Source of the DNA: Paracoccus sp. (in: a-proteobacteria)
Lineage (GTDB): Bacteria > Pseudomonadota > Alphaproteobacteria > Rhodobacterales > Rhodobacteraceae
Assembly (NCBI RefSeq): GCF_030604785.1
Contig: NZ_JAUVVF010000029.1
Location: 1 to 46,292, forward strand
Direction of reading: 5' to 3'
Length of the DNA: 46,292 nucleotides
Below are positions 10,169 to 19,319 of the stretch, piece by piece; position 1 is the first letter of the stretch, and every line of letters starts with the position of its first letter. Under the pieces are notes generated by a model, which searched no databases, had not been told where the DNA came from, and worked only from the letters and a program-made list of their open reading frames with translations. Position numbers and translations under genes: made by a program.

Positions 10169-11047
10169 ATGGCGATCTGGAATCTGGGGTCGATCAACAT
10201 CGACCATGTCTACCGCCTGCCGCATCTGCCGCAGCCCGGCGAGACGCTGGCGGCACGCGGCTACGGGCTGGGCCTGGGCGGCAAGGGGGCGAACCAGTCG
10301 GTGGCCGCCGCGCGGGCTGGGTCGGTGACGCATCATCTGGGCGCGATGGGGGTCGCGGATGACTGGGTTCTGGCCCGGCTGGACGCGGCGGGGATCCGCA
10401 CCGGCGCGATCCAGCGCCTGCCCGAGCAGGCGACGGGCCATGCCATCATCCTGCTGGATGCCCAGGCCGAGAACGCCATCGTCATCCATCCCGGCGCGAA
10501 CCGCGCCATCGACGAGGCCCGCCTGACCGGCGATCTGGCCGGGATCGCGTCGGGCGACCTGCTGCTTTTGCAGAACGAGACCAGCGCCCAGCCCGAGGCC
10601 GCCGCCGAGGCCCGCGCGCGGGGTGCGCGCGTCGTCTATTCAGCCGCGCCCTTCGACCTTCAGGCGGTGCGTGCGGTCCTGCCGCATGTCTCGATCCTTG
10701 CGATGAACGAGGGCGAGGCCGCGCAGCTGGGCGCCGCCATGCCCGAAGGGCCGGGCGTCGAGGCGATGCTGATCACCAAGGGCGCGAAGGGCGCCGAATA
10801 CCGCGACCTGCGCACCGGCGCGGTGCATCACCAGCCGGCCTTCCGCGTCGATCCGGTCGACACGACCGGTGCGGGCGACACCTTCGCGGGCTATTTCGCC
10901 GCCGGGCTAGATCAGGGGCTGGATGTGCCGCAGGCGCTGCGTCTGGCCTCGGCGGCTGCGGCGCTGAAGGTCACGCGGGCAGGGGCAGGCGACGCCATCC
11001 CCACCCGCGCCGAGGTCGAGGCATTTCTGGCCGATCAGCCGATCTGA
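10169..11047 (+). CDS. rbsK: Ribokinase (PfkB family sugar kinase)
   Basis: Predicted cytosolic kinase that phosphorylates ribose to ribose 5-phosphate with ATP. The 292-residue protein shows the N-terminal PfkB signature [16 protein letters not shown] (about residues 36-51) with the substrate-binding GKGAN typical of ribokinase. The C-terminal catalytic signature [13 protein letters not shown] starts near residue 231 and includes the base Asp in GAGD. No ribose transporter or repressor is adjacent, so the physiological sugar is inferred from family only. A GGGGG ribosome binding site precedes the ATG. The last 13 bases overlap the 3' end of convergent aroC, with no terminator between them. 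Confidence 0.88.
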   Translation: MAIWNLGSINIDHVYRLPHLPQPGETLAARGYGLGLGGKGANQSVAAARAGSVTHHLGAMGVADDWVLARLDAAGIRTGAIQRLPEQATGHAIILLDAQAENAIVIHPGANRAIDEARLTGDLAGIASGDLLLLQNETSAQPEAAAEARARGARVVYSAAPFDLQAVRAVLPHVSILAMNEGEAAQLGAAMPEGPGVEAMLITKGAKGAEYRDLRTGAVHHQPAFRVDPVDTTGAGDTFAGYFAAGLDQGLDVPQALRLASAAAALKVTRAGAGDAIPTRAEVEAFLADQPI

Positions 11048-12135
11048 CCGCGCAGGCCCCCAGTCTGCGCCCGGTCCATCAGCAGATGGTCCAGGATCAC
11101 GCAGGCCGCCATCGCCTCGGCCACGGGAACGGCGCGGATGCCGACGCAGGGGTCGTGGCGGCCCTTGGTGATCACGTCGATCTCTTCGCCGCGCGCATTG
11201 ATCGAGCGGCGCGGCGTGGTGATCGAACTGGTCGGCTTGATGGCGAAACGCACCACGATATCCTGACCGGTGGAAATCCCGCCCAGAATGCCGCCCGCAT
11301 GGTTCGACAGGAATTCCGGCCCGTCCGGCCCCATGCGGATCTCGTCGGCATTTTCCACCCCGGTCAGCGCGGCCGAGGCCATGCCCTCGCCGATCTCGAC
11401 CGCCTTGACCGCGTTGATCGACATCATCGCGGCGGCCAGATCGGTGTCCAGTTTCGCATAGACCGGCGCGCCAAGGCCGGGCGGGCAGCCCTGAACGCAG
11501 ACCTCGATCGCCGCGCCGACGCTGTTCTGGTCCTTGCGGATGCCATCGAGGTAATCCGACCAAGCCTGAACCGCGCCCGCATCGGGCAGAAAGAACGGAT
11601 TGTCGTTCACCGCGCCCAGGTCCAGGCGCGCGCGGTCCAGATGCATGGCCCCCATCTGCACCATGTAGCCGGTGATCTTCAGATCGGGCACAAGCCGCGC
11701 CAGCACCGCCTGCGCGACCGCACCCGCCGCGACCCGCGCCGCCGTCTCGCGCGCCGAAGACCGACCGCCGCCGCGATAATCGCGCACGCCGTATTTCAGG
11801 TGATAGGTGATGTCGGCATGGCCGGGGCGGAAGCTGGTCGCGATGTCGCCGTAATCCTTGGACCGCTGATCGGTGTTCTCGATCATCAGCTGGATCGAGG
11901 TGCCGGTCGTCACCCCCTCGAAGACGCCCGACAGGATGCGCACCTGATCGGGCTCGCGCCGTTGGGTCGTGTGCTTCGACGTGCCGGGGCGGCGGCGGTC
12001 CAGAAAGCGCTGGATGTATGCCTCGTCCAGCGGCACGCCCGGCGGCACGCCGTCCACCGTCGCGCCAAGCGCGGGGCCGTGGCTTTCGCCCCAGGTCGTG
12101 AACCGGAACTCGCGGCCGAAAGTGTTGTAGCTCAT
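11035..12135 (-). CDS. aroC: Chorismate synthase
   Basis: Seventh shikimate-pathway enzyme. It converts 5-enolpyruvylshikimate 3-phosphate to chorismate using reduced FMN. The 366-residue protein has the three family signatures: [18 protein letters not shown] near the N terminus, [17 protein letters not shown] in the middle (about 125-142), and [18 protein letters not shown] near the C terminus. The ATG at 12135 overlaps the mutS stop as ATGA, so the two are translationally coupled; the longer in-frame extension upstream lies inside mutS and is not real. Its 3' end overlaps rbsK by 13 bases in convergent orientation. Length is normal for the family. Confidence 0.97.
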   Translation of the reverse strand: MSYNTFGREFRFTTWGESHGPALGATVDGVPPGVPLDEAYIQRFLDRRRPGTSKHTTQRREPDQVRILSGVFEGVTTGTSIQLMIENTDQRSKDYGDIATSFRPGHADITYHLKYGVRDYRGGGRSSARETAARVAAGAVAQAVLARLVPDLKITGYMVQMGAMHLDRARLDLGAVNDNPFFLPDAGAVQAWSDYLDGIRKDQNSVGAAIEVCVQGCPPGLGAPVYAKLDTDLAAAMMSINAVKAVEIGEGMASAALTGVENADEIRMGPDGPEFLSNHAGGILGGISTGQDIVVRFAIKPTSSITTPRRSINARGEEIDVITKGRHDPCVGIRAVPVAEAMAACVILDHLLMDRAQTGGLRGQIG

Positions 12136-14768
12136 GGGCGCGTCTCCTCGGACAGGGCTTTCAGTTCGTAGATCAGATCCAGCGCCTCGCGGGGGCTGAG
12201 CGTATCGGGATGCACCGCCTTCAGGCGGTCGTCCAGCGGCCGGGTCCTGGGCGCGGGCGGGGGCGCGGCGCGGAACAGCGGCAGATCGTCGATCAGCGCG
12301 ACGGGCCGGGTCGATCCCTGCCGTTCGCCCGATTCCAGCGCATCCAGCACCGACCGCGCACGTTCGACGACCGAGGCCGGCAGGCCCGCCAGCTTGGCCA
12401 CCTGCACCCCGTAGCTGCGATCCGCCGCGCCCTTGCGCACCTCGTGCAGAAAGATCACCTCGCCCTGCCATTCGCGCACGGCGACGGTGGCATTTTCGAC
12501 CCCGTCCAGCTTGGCCGAAAGCGCCGTCATCTCGTGGTAATGCGTGGCGAAGAGGGCGCGGCAGCGATTGGCCTCGTGCAGATGCTCCATCACCGCCCAG
12601 GCGATGGACAGCCCGTCCCAGGTCGAGGTGCCGCGTCCGATCTCGTCCAGGATCACCAGCGCGCGGTCATCGGCCTGATTGAGGATCGCGGCGGTCTCGA
12701 CCATCTCGACCATGAAGGTCGAGCGACCGCGCGCCAGATCGTCAGCGGCGCCGACCCGGCTGAAAAGCTGGCTGACCAGCCCGACATGCGCCGCCCGCGC
12801 GGGAACGAAGGCGCCCGCCTGCGCCAGCACCGCGATCAGCGCGTTCTGCCGCAGAAAGGTCGATTTGCCCGCCATGTTCGGGCCGGTCAGCAGCCAGATC
12901 GCAGGCGTCGTGCCGCCGGTCAGCGCACAATCATTGGCAACGAAGCTTTCCGCCTTGCGCTTCAGCGCACGCTCGACTACCGGATGGCGGCCGCCCTCGA
13001 TTACGAAGGCGCGGCTGTCATCGACGCGCGGCCTGACCCAGCCCTCGCCCGAGGCCAGATCGGCGAAGGCGCAGCCCAGATCGATCTCGGCCAAAGCGCG
13101 GGCGGCCTGTCCGATCTGCGCGGCGCGGCCCAGCACGGCGGCGCGCAGACGGTCGAAGATGCCGCGCTCGATCTCCAGCGCGCGGTCGCGGGCGTTCAGG
13201 ATGCGGGTCTCCAGTTCCGACAGATCGACCGTGGTGAAGCGGATCTGGTTCGCGGTCGTCTGGCGGTGGATGAAGGTCTGGTTCAGCGGCGGGGCCATCA
13301 TGCGTTCGGCATGGGTCGTCGTCGTCTCGATGAAATAGCCCAGCACGTTGTTGTGCTTGATCTTCAGGCTGGGCACGCCGGCCAGCGCCGCGTAGTCGGC
13401 CTGCATCCCGGCGATGACGCCGCGCCCCTCGTCGCGCAGGCGCCGGGTCTGGTCCAGATCGTCGTCATAGCCCTCGGCCACGAAGCCGCCGTCGCGCGCC
13501 AGAAGCGGCGGCTCGGCCACCAGCGCATCGTCCAGCAACGCGACCAGTTCGTCATGCCCGACCAGATCGCACGCCGCTTCGGCCAGCAGGGGCGGCGCAT
13601 CGCCGGGCAGGCGCGCCGCGATGGCCGCGCCCTGCGACAGCCCGTTGCGGATCGCGGCCAGATCGCGCGGCCCGCCGCGTTCCAGCGCCAGCCGCGACAG
13701 CGCGCGGTCCATGTCGGGCACGCGGGCCAGCGCCGCCCGCAGATCCGCCAGCAACCGCGCATCCACGGCCAGAGCCTCGACCGCATCATGCCGGGCCGCG
13801 ATCAGGGCCAGATCGCGCGACGGGGCGCTGATCCGGCGTTCCAGCAGGCGCGCGCCCGCCGCCGTCACCGTGCGGTCGATCGCCGCCAGCAGCGAGCCCT
13901 CGCGCCCGCCCGACAGGGCCTGCGTCAGTTCCAGATTGCGCCGTGTCGCCGCGTCGATCTGCATCGCGCCGCCCGCCCGTTCCCGAACCGGAGGCCGCAG
14001 CAGCGGCAGCTTGCCCTTCTGCGTCAGCTCCAGATAATCGACGATGGCGCCCATCGCGGACAGTTCCGCGCGCGTGAAGCTGCCGAAACCGTCCAGCGTC
14101 TCGACCCCGTAAAGTGCACAAAGCCTCCGCGCGCCCGCACCGCTGTCGAAGGCGCCGGCATGCAGGTCGGTCATGGCCGCGCCTGCCTCGGCCACCAGAT
14201 CCTCGAGTGCGGGATCGCAGCACAGAACCTCGCGCGGGGCCAGACGGGCCAGTTCGGGCGCAAGGCGGGGCAGGGGGCAATCCATCACGGAAAACGCCCC
14301 GGTCGAGATGTCCACCCAGGCCAGAGCGCCCTCGTCGCGGATGACCACGAAGGCCGCCAGGTAATTGTGCCGCCGCGCCTCCAGCAGCGATTCCTCGGTC
14401 AGGGTGCCGGGCGTGACCAGCCGCACCACGTCGCGGGCGACGACCGATTTCGAGCCGCGTTTCTTGGCCTCGGCCGGGTCCTCCATCTGTTCGGCGATGG
14501 CGACGCGGAACCCCTTGCGGATCAGCGTCAGCAGGTAGCTCTCGGCGGCATGAACCGGCACGCCGCACATCGGGATCGGCTCGCCCAGATGGGTGCCGCG
14601 CTTGGTCAGCGCGATGTCCAGCGCGGCCGCCGCCGCCACCGCGTCGTCGAAGAACATCTCGTAGAAATCGCCCATGCGATAGAACAGCAGCGCGCCGGGA
14701 TTGGCCTCGCGGATCGCAAGATACTGCGCCATCATGGGCGTGGGCTGATCGGTCATGTCCTTCACCAT
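12132..14768 (-). CDS. mutS: DNA mismatch repair protein MutS
   Basis: ATPase that recognises mismatched bases and recruits MutL. The 878-residue protein has the mismatch-binding N-terminal motif [10 protein letters not shown] (about residues 30-39; the F-x-E wedge lies within it). The connector, lever and clamp regions follow. The C-terminal ATPase has the Walker A motif [10 protein letters not shown], Walker [16 protein letters not shown], and the ATHYHEM segment. Two starts are possible: ATG at 14768 and ATG at 14756 (MTDQPTP); neither has a well spaced ribosome binding site, so the first few residues are uncertain. It is co-transcribed with aroC. Its upstream region is shared with the divergent TPP-controlled thiBPQ operon, only about 20 bases from that predicted promoter. 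Confidence 0.97.
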   Translation of the reverse strand: MVKDMTDQPTPMMAQYLAIREANPGALLFYRMGDFYEMFFDDAVAAAAALDIALTKRGTHLGEPIPMCGVPVHAAESYLLTLIRKGFRVAIAEQMEDPAEAKKRGSKSVVARDVVRLVTPGTLTEESLLEARRHNYLAAFVVIRDEGALAWVDISTGAFSVMDCPLPRLAPELARLAPREVLCCDPALEDLVAEAGAAMTDLHAGAFDSGAGARRLCALYGVETLDGFGSFTRAELSAMGAIVDYLELTQKGKLPLLRPPVRERAGGAMQIDAATRRNLELTQALSGGREGSLLAAIDRTVTAAGARLLERRISAPSRDLALIAARHDAVEALAVDARLLADLRAALARVPDMDRALSRLALERGGPRDLAAIRNGLSQGAAIAARLPGDAPPLLAEAACDLVGHDELVALLDDALVAEPPLLARDGGFVAEGYDDDLDQTRRLRDEGRGVIAGMQADYAALAGVPSLKIKHNNVLGYFIETTTTHAERMMAPPLNQTFIHRQTTANQIRFTTVDLSELETRILNARDRALEIERGIFDRLRAAVLGRAAQIGQAARALAEIDLGCAFADLASGEGWVRPRVDDSRAFVIEGGRHPVVERALKRKAESFVANDCALTGGTTPAIWLLTGPNMAGKSTFLRQNALIAVLAQAGAFVPARAAHVGLVSQLFSRVGAADDLARGRSTFMVEMVETAAILNQADDRALVILDEIGRGTSTWDGLSIAWAVMEHLHEANRCRALFATHYHEMTALSAKLDGVENATVAVREWQGEVIFLHEVRKGAADRSYGVQVAKLAGLPASVVERARSVLDALESGERQGSTRPVALIDDLPLFRAAPPPAPRTRPLDDRLKAVHPDTLSPREALDLIYELKALSEETRP

Positions 14769-14786
14769 GGCCTGCGTTCTAGCGCC

Positions 14787-14814
14787 TTGCGCGCGGGCGC
14801 GAAACCTCTACATT
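14787..14814 (+). promoter_or_regulatory. Possible promoter of the thiBPQ operon
   Basis: TTGCGC at 14787-14792 is followed after 16 bases by TACATT at 14809-14814. Transcription would begin near 14821, exactly at the 5' edge of the TPP aptamer, which supports the reading. Confidence 0.45.
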
Positions 14815-14821
14815 CAGCGCC

Positions 14822-14942
14822 ACCTCGGGGTGCCTTCATGGCTGAGACGCGATTGCGGACCCGTTGAACCTGATCCGGCTAAAACCGGCGGAGGGAAGGT
14901 CACGCGCCCCTTTCATCCGAAATTCCATCTGAAAGGAGGCGC
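14822..14942 (+). promoter_or_regulatory. TPP riboswitch (THI element) with SD-sequestering hairpin
   Basis: The aptamer spans about 14822-14900. P1 is ACCT (14822-14825) with AGGT (14897-14900). It is followed by CGGGGTGCC, then the conserved CTGAGA (14842-14847), ACCCGTTGAACCTGATC (14859-14875), a CCGG/CCGG stem, and GGAGGGAA. Downstream, GCGCCCCTTTCA (14904-14915) can pair with TGAAAGGAGGCGC (14930-14942): 12 base pairs with one bulged A. This hides the AAAGGAGG ribosome binding site of thiB. No T-rich terminator is present, so control is most likely at translation: TPP binding should favour the closed hairpin and switch off thiamine import. Confidence 0.93.
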
Positions 14943-14944
14943 CG

Positions 14945-15925
14945 ATGCGAACCGCCCTTGCCCTGTTGCTGATGGCCACGCCCGTGGCTGCACAAGCCCA
15001 ATCCGAAAACCGCGTCCTGACCGTCTATGCCGAGGATTACATCGCCAGCGAATGGGGCCCCGGCCCCGCGATCAAATCCGGCTTCGAGGCCTTCTGCGAT
15101 TGCGAACTGCGCTTTGTCACCGGCGACATCCTGCCGCGACTGCTGATGGAGGGCGCGGGAACCCAGGCCGATATCGTCTTCGGCCTGAACACCGACGTTC
15201 TGGCCCGCGCGCGCGCATCCGGCCTGTTCGCGCCGCATGGGCAGGACACGTCCGACATGTCGCTGCCGATCGAATGGGACGACCCGATCTTCCTGCCCTA
15301 CAACTGGGGCGAGACGGCCTTTGTCTATGACGAGACGCGGCTGGAAAACCCGCCCGCCAGCTTTGCCGAACTGCTGGAGGCCGAGGATATCCGCATCGTC
15401 ATCCAGGATCCGCGCAGCTCGATTTCCGGGCTGGCGCTGCTGTTCTGGGTCAAGCAGGTCTATGGCGACGAGGCGCCCGAGGCCTGGGCGCAGCTGGCGC
15501 CCAAGGTGTTGACCGTAACGCGCGGCTGGTCGGAAAGCTACGGCATGTTCACCAGCGGCGAGGCCGACATGGTGCTGTCCTACACGACCTCGCCCGCCTA
15601 TCACATCGCGGCCGAGGATGACCTGACCAAGAAGGCCGCGATCTTTCCGGAAGGCCATTACTTCATGACCGAGGTCGCGGGCCAGCTGGCTGGCACCGAC
15701 CAGCCGGAGCTGGCGCAGGCCTTCATGGACTGGATCATGACGCCCGAATTCCAGGCCGAGATCCCCTTGGCCAACTGGTCCCTGCCTGCCGCGCTGCCCC
15801 AAGATCAATGGCCCGAGGTCATGCGCGATCTGCCGCGCCCCGACGTGACGCTGTTCTATTCCGAGGACGAGGCCGAGGCGCTGCGCCAGCCCGCGCTGGA
15901 CGAATGGCTGCGCGCCTTCAACTAG
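14945..15925 (+). CDS. thiB: Thiamine ABC transporter, periplasmic binding protein
   Basis: Periplasmic receptor that captures thiamine (or its phosphates) and delivers it to ThiP. The 326-residue precursor begins with a Sec signal peptide (hydrophobic residues 4-18, probable cleavage after AQA). The mature part has the family-2 solute-binding fold, with motifs such as NRVLTVYAEDYIASEWGPG, DIVFGLNTD, LPYNWGETAFVYD, IQDPRSSISGLA and VLSYTTSPAYH typical of ThiB. The start is fixed by the AAAGGAGG site five to six bases upstream, which is the one masked in the riboswitch hairpin. Its 3' end overlaps thiP by 22 bases. Substrate assignment rests on family motifs plus the TPP riboswitch. Confidence 0.95.
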   Translation: MRTALALLLMATPVAAQAQSENRVLTVYAEDYIASEWGPGPAIKSGFEAFCDCELRFVTGDILPRLLMEGAGTQADIVFGLNTDVLARARASGLFAPHGQDTSDMSLPIEWDDPIFLPYNWGETAFVYDETRLENPPASFAELLEAEDIRIVIQDPRSSISGLALLFWVKQVYGDEAPEAWAQLAPKVLTVTRGWSESYGMFTSGEADMVLSYTTSPAYHIAAEDDLTKKAAIFPEGHYFMTEVAGQLAGTDQPELAQAFMDWIMTPEFQAEIPLANWSLPAALPQDQWPEVMRDLPRPDVTLFYSEDEAEALRQPALDEWLRAFN

Positions 15926-17433
15926 GCCATCTGGTCGCGGCGGCTCTGGCTGCCGCGATCCTCGGCACGCTGGCGGCGGTTGCATGGTTCGCGGGCGGGC
16001 TGGGGGCGCTCAGCGAATGGGATTGGCGCGCGGTGCGCTTCACGCTGTGGCAGGCGGCGCTGTCGGCCAGCCTGTCGGCGGCGCTGGCGATCCCGGTCGC
16101 CCGCGCGCTGGCGCGGCGACGCTTTCGCGGACGGGGGCTGCTGGTCACGCTGCTGGGCGCGCCCTTCATCCTGCCGGTCATCGTGGCGATCATGGGGCTG
16201 ATCGCCGTCTTCGGCCGCAACGGCGTCGTGAACGAGGCGATGCGCGCGATGGGCCTGCCCGAGATCGGCATCTATGGCTGGCAGGGTGTCATCCTGGCGC
16301 ATGTCTTCTTCAACCTGCCCTTGTCGGTGCGGCTGATCCTGCAGGGCTGGCAGGCGATCCCGGCGGAACGGTTCAGGCTGGCCGCCAGTCTGGATTTCGC
16401 GCCCCGCGACGTGGCGCGCCATCTGGAGCGCCCGATGCTGCGCGCGACCTTGCCGGGGGTCTGGCTTTCGGTGTTCCTGGTCTGCCTCACCTCGTTCACC
16501 GTCGCCCTTGCGCTTGGCGGAGGGCCGCGCGCCACCACGGTCGAGCTGGCGATCTATCAGGCCTTCCGCTTCGATTTCGACCTTGGCCGGGCGGCGACGC
16601 TTGGGCTGGTGCAGATCGCGCTCTGCGTGGCCGCCCTGCTGGCGGCGCGGGCCATCGCGCTGCCTGCGGGCTTTGGCGCGGGGATGGACAGCGCCATGCC
16701 GATCCCCGCGCCGCGCGGCTGGCCGCTGGTCGTGGACGCGCTTGTGATCACGTTTGCGGCGGGCTTCCTGCTCTGGCCGATGGTGTCCGTGATCACGACC
16801 GGCCTGCCGCGCATCCCGGCCTTGCCGCCCGAGGTCTGGGACGCGGCATGGCGGTCGGTCATCATGGCGGTCATCTCGGCGCTCTTGTCGGTCGGTGCCT
16901 GCCTTGCGCTGGCGCTGACCATCGCCCAAGGCCGCGCCCGGTGGGTCGAGGTGGCGGGGATGCTGCCGCTGATCGCCTCGCCCCTGGTGCTGGGGACGGG
17001 GCTGTTCATCCTGTTGCGCGGCGCGGTCAGTCCGCAGCAGATGGCGCTGCCCGTGACGGTGGCGGTGAATGCCGCGATGGCGCTGCCGTTCGGGCTGCGC
17101 GCGCTGATCCCGGCGGCGCAGGCGCTGCGGGCCGATTATGAGCGGCTGGCAATGTCGCTCGATCTGCGCGGATGGGCGCGGCTGCGCCACCTGACCCTGC
17201 CGCGCCTGCGCCGCCCGCTTGGCTTTGCGGCGGGGCTTGCGGCTGCCCTGTCGATGGGCGATCTGGGTGTGATCACATTGTTCGCCAGCGACCAGCCGAC
17301 CCTGCCGCTGAAGCTTTACCAGCTGATGAACAGCTACCGGATGGCGGATGCGGCGGCGGCCTCGGTCCTGCTGATGGCGCTCAGTTTCGGGCTGTTCTGG
17401 CTGTTCGACAGAGGAGGCCGGCTTGAGCCTTGA
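15904..17433 (+). CDS. thiP: Thiamine ABC transporter, fused permease
   Basis: Inner-membrane channel for thiamine import. The 509-residue protein is a tandem fusion of two ABC permease domains (about residues 30-260 and 275-505), each with about six hydrophobic segments. Each half ends in an EAA-type cytoplasmic loop that contacts the ATPase; the relevant stretches are AERFRLAASLDFAPRD in the first half and DYERLAMSLDLRGWAR in the second. The ATG at 15904 was chosen because it gives a normal ThiP N terminus with an immediate first membrane helix. A longer in-frame reading from 15808 would only translate thiB codons in another frame. It overlaps thiB by 22 bases and thiQ by 11 bases. Confidence 0.94.
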   Translation: MAARLQLGHLVAAALAAAILGTLAAVAWFAGGLGALSEWDWRAVRFTLWQAALSASLSAALAIPVARALARRRFRGRGLLVTLLGAPFILPVIVAIMGLIAVFGRNGVVNEAMRAMGLPEIGIYGWQGVILAHVFFNLPLSVRLILQGWQAIPAERFRLAASLDFAPRDVARHLERPMLRATLPGVWLSVFLVCLTSFTVALALGGGPRATTVELAIYQAFRFDFDLGRAATLGLVQIALCVAALLAARAIALPAGFGAGMDSAMPIPAPRGWPLVVDALVITFAAGFLLWPMVSVITTGLPRIPALPPEVWDAAWRSVIMAVISALLSVGACLALALTIAQGRARWVEVAGMLPLIASPLVLGTGLFILLRGAVSPQQMALPVTVAVNAAMALPFGLRALIPAAQALRADYERLAMSLDLRGWARLRHLTLPRLRRPLGFAAGLAAALSMGDLGVITLFASDQPTLPLKLYQLMNSYRMADAAAASVLLMALSFGLFWLFDRGGRLEP

Positions 17434-18109
17434 ATTCCGCGACATCCTGATCCGGCAGGGCGATTTCGCGCTGAGGGCCGACCTGACCGTCCCGCCGGGC
17501 CGCCATGCGGTGATCGGAGCCTCGGGGTCGGGGAAATCGACGCTCCTGTCGCTGATCGGCGGCTATCTGGCGCCCGAACGCGGCCAGGTCGTCTGGCAGG
17601 GGCGGGACATCACCGCGATGGCGCCGGGGAAAAGGCCCGTCTCGACCCTGTTCCAGAGCCACAACCTGTTTCCGCATCTCACTGTGGCGCAGAATGTGGG
17701 GATGGGGCTGCGCCCCGACCTGCGGCTGGACCGCGCGCAGAGCATGGCGGTCGAGGCGGTGCTGGACCGGGTCGGTCTGGCCGGAACCGGCGCAAGGCGG
17801 CCGGGCGATCTGTCGGGCGGTCAGCAAAGCCGCGTCGCGCTGGCCCGCGTCCTGCTGCGTGCGCGCCCGCTGCTGCTGCTGGACGAACCCTTCGCCGCGC
17901 TTGGCCCGGCGCTCAAGGCCGACATGCTGGCCCTGCTGGCCGAGGTGGCGGGCGATGCGACGGTGCTGATGGTCACGCATGACCCTGCCGATGCCCGCAC
18001 CTTCGCACCCACGACCCTGCTGATCGAGGACGGCCTCGTCCATCCCCCGCGCCCGACCGGGCCGCTGCTGGACAACCCGCCGCCGGGCCTGCGCGCCTAT
18101 CTGGGCTGA
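17423..18109 (+). CDS. thiQ: Thiamine ABC transporter, ATP-binding protein
   Basis: ATPase that powers the ThiBPQ importer at the cytoplasmic face. The 228-residue protein contains Walker A GASGSGKST (about residues 32-40), the Q-loop in LFQSHNLFPHLTV, the ABC signature LSGGQQSRVALAR (about 131-143), Walker B LLLLDEPFAAL, and the H-loop VTHDPADA. It starts at TTG (17423), which has a strong GAGGAGG five bases upstream; no ATG in this frame gives a complete N terminus. The start lies 11 bases inside thiP, consistent with coupled translation. It is slightly short, as ThiQ proteins usually are. The idi-crt operon follows after 124 bases. Confidence 0.94.
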   Translation: MSLEFRDILIRQGDFALRADLTVPPGRHAVIGASGSGKSTLLSLIGGYLAPERGQVVWQGRDITAMAPGKRPVSTLFQSHNLFPHLTVAQNVGMGLRPDLRLDRAQSMAVEAVLDRVGLAGTGARRPGDLSGGQQSRVALARVLLRARPLLLLDEPFAALGPALKADMLALLAEVAGDATVLMVTHDPADARTFAPTTLLIEDGLVHPPRPTGPLLDNPPPGLRAYLG

Positions 18110-18112
18110 CGC

Positions 18113-18140
18113 TTGCGGCCCGGACGCGCCGCCTTATGCT
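18113..18140 (+). promoter_or_regulatory. Possible promoter of the idi-crt operon
   Basis: TTGCGG at 18113-18118 is followed after 16 bases by TATGCT at 18135-18140, right after the thiQ stop. A start near 18147 would give a leader of about 87 bases before idi. The position fits an independent carotenoid promoter and makes dependence on the thiamine operon less likely. Confidence 0.42.
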
Positions 18141-18233
18141 GGCCTCTGGCGCTGCCACCGGGCGGCGCTTGGCCGCATTGCATCGGACGCGGCGATGGCC
18201 GTCTTGGCAGGGGCTTGGCAGAGGGGCCGCAGA

Positions 18234-19304
18234 ATGACCGACATCACCAGCCGCAAGTCGCAGCATATCCAGATCGTGGCCGAGGGCAGGGGCCTGCAAC
18301 ACAGCCGCGCCACAGGCTTTGACGCGGTGCATTTCCAGCATGACGCCCTGCCCGATCTGGATTTCGACGAGATCCGCACCGGGACGCGGCTGCTGGGCCG
18401 GACGCTTGGCGCGCCGCTGATGGTGTCGGCCATGACGGGCGGCCCGGTCGAGGCCGGCCGCATCAACGCCCATATCGCCGAGGGCTGCCAGCATCTGCGG
18501 ATCGCGTTGTCGGTCGGCTCGCAGCGGATCGCGGTCGAGGATGGCGCGGCGGGCGGTCTGGGCCGCGACCTGCGCGACCGGGCGCCCGACATCCCGATCC
18601 TGGGCAATATCGGCGCCGTGCAGTTGAATTACGGCTTTGGCCCCGATCAGGCCCTGCGCGCGGTCGAGATGATCGGCGCCGACGCGCTGATCCTGCATCT
18701 GAACCCGCTGCAAGAGGCCATCCAGCCCGGCGGCGACCGCAATTTCGCGGGTCTTCTGCCCCGGGTCGAGGCCTTGGCCCGCGCGCTGCCCGTGCCGCTT
18801 GGCGTCAAGGAGGTCGGCGCGGGTCTTTCCGCCCCCGTCGCGCGGCGGCTGATCGAGGCGGGCGCCTCGATCATCGACGTGGCGGGGCTGGGCGGCACAA
18901 GCTGGGCGCGGGTCGAGGCCGAGCGCGGCCCCGATGCTCTGCGCCGCATCGCCGCGCCGTTCCACGATTGGGGCATTCCGACGGCGGATGCGCTGCGGCA
19001 GGTGGCGCCCGTGATGGCGCCGGGGGGCGTTCTGGTCGCCTCGGGCGGGGTGCGGCACGGGCTGGACGTGGCGCGCGCGATCCGTCTGGGCGCCGATCTG
19101 GCGGGGCAGGCAGCCCATGCCCTGGCCGCCGCCCGCACCAGCGCCGAGGCGTTGGTCGCTCATTTCGACGAGGTGATCGCCCAGTTGCGGATCGCCATGT
19201 TCTGCACCGGGTCGCGCGATCTGGCGGCGCTGCGCCATGCGACATTGCTGCGACAGGATGAATGCTGGCAAAGCCCGGGGCAGGGGTCTAGTGTTGGCGC
19301 GTAA
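18234..19304 (+). CDS. fni: Isopentenyl-diphosphate delta-isomerase, type 2 (FMN-dependent)
   Basis: Interconverts IPP and DMAPP using reduced FMN, balancing the C5 units used by CrtE. The 356-residue protein shows type 2 IDI motifs in order: SRKSQHI at the N terminus, MVSAMTGG (about 61-68), LSVGSQR, ILGNIGAVQL, LNPLQEAIQPGGDRNF (substrate and metal site), VKEVGAGLS, and the FMN phosphate loop around DVAGLGGTSW and ASGGVRHGLD. The ATG at 18234 was preferred over one 39 bases upstream because it starts at the conserved N terminus. It lies 15 bases before crtW, so isomerase supply is tied to carotenoid synthesis. It is unrelated to the Nudix-type Idi. Confidence 0.95.
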   Translation: MTDITSRKSQHIQIVAEGRGLQHSRATGFDAVHFQHDALPDLDFDEIRTGTRLLGRTLGAPLMVSAMTGGPVEAGRINAHIAEGCQHLRIALSVGSQRIAVEDGAAGGLGRDLRDRAPDIPILGNIGAVQLNYGFGPDQALRAVEMIGADALILHLNPLQEAIQPGGDRNFAGLLPRVEALARALPVPLGVKEVGAGLSAPVARRLIEAGASIIDVAGLGGTSWARVEAERGPDALRRIAAPFHDWGIPTADALRQVAPVMAPGGVLVASGGVRHGLDVARAIRLGADLAGQAAHALAAARTSAEALVAHFDEVIAQLRIAMFCTGSRDLAALRHATLLRQDECWQSPGQGSSVGA

Positions 19305-19319
19305 GGCAGGACCGGACAT

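Noticed and set aside
12210..14867. Plus-strand open frame of about 885 codons opposite mutS
   Set aside because: Shadow of mutS caused by third-position GC bias; no family motif, no ribosome binding site, and it would also read through the TPP aptamer.
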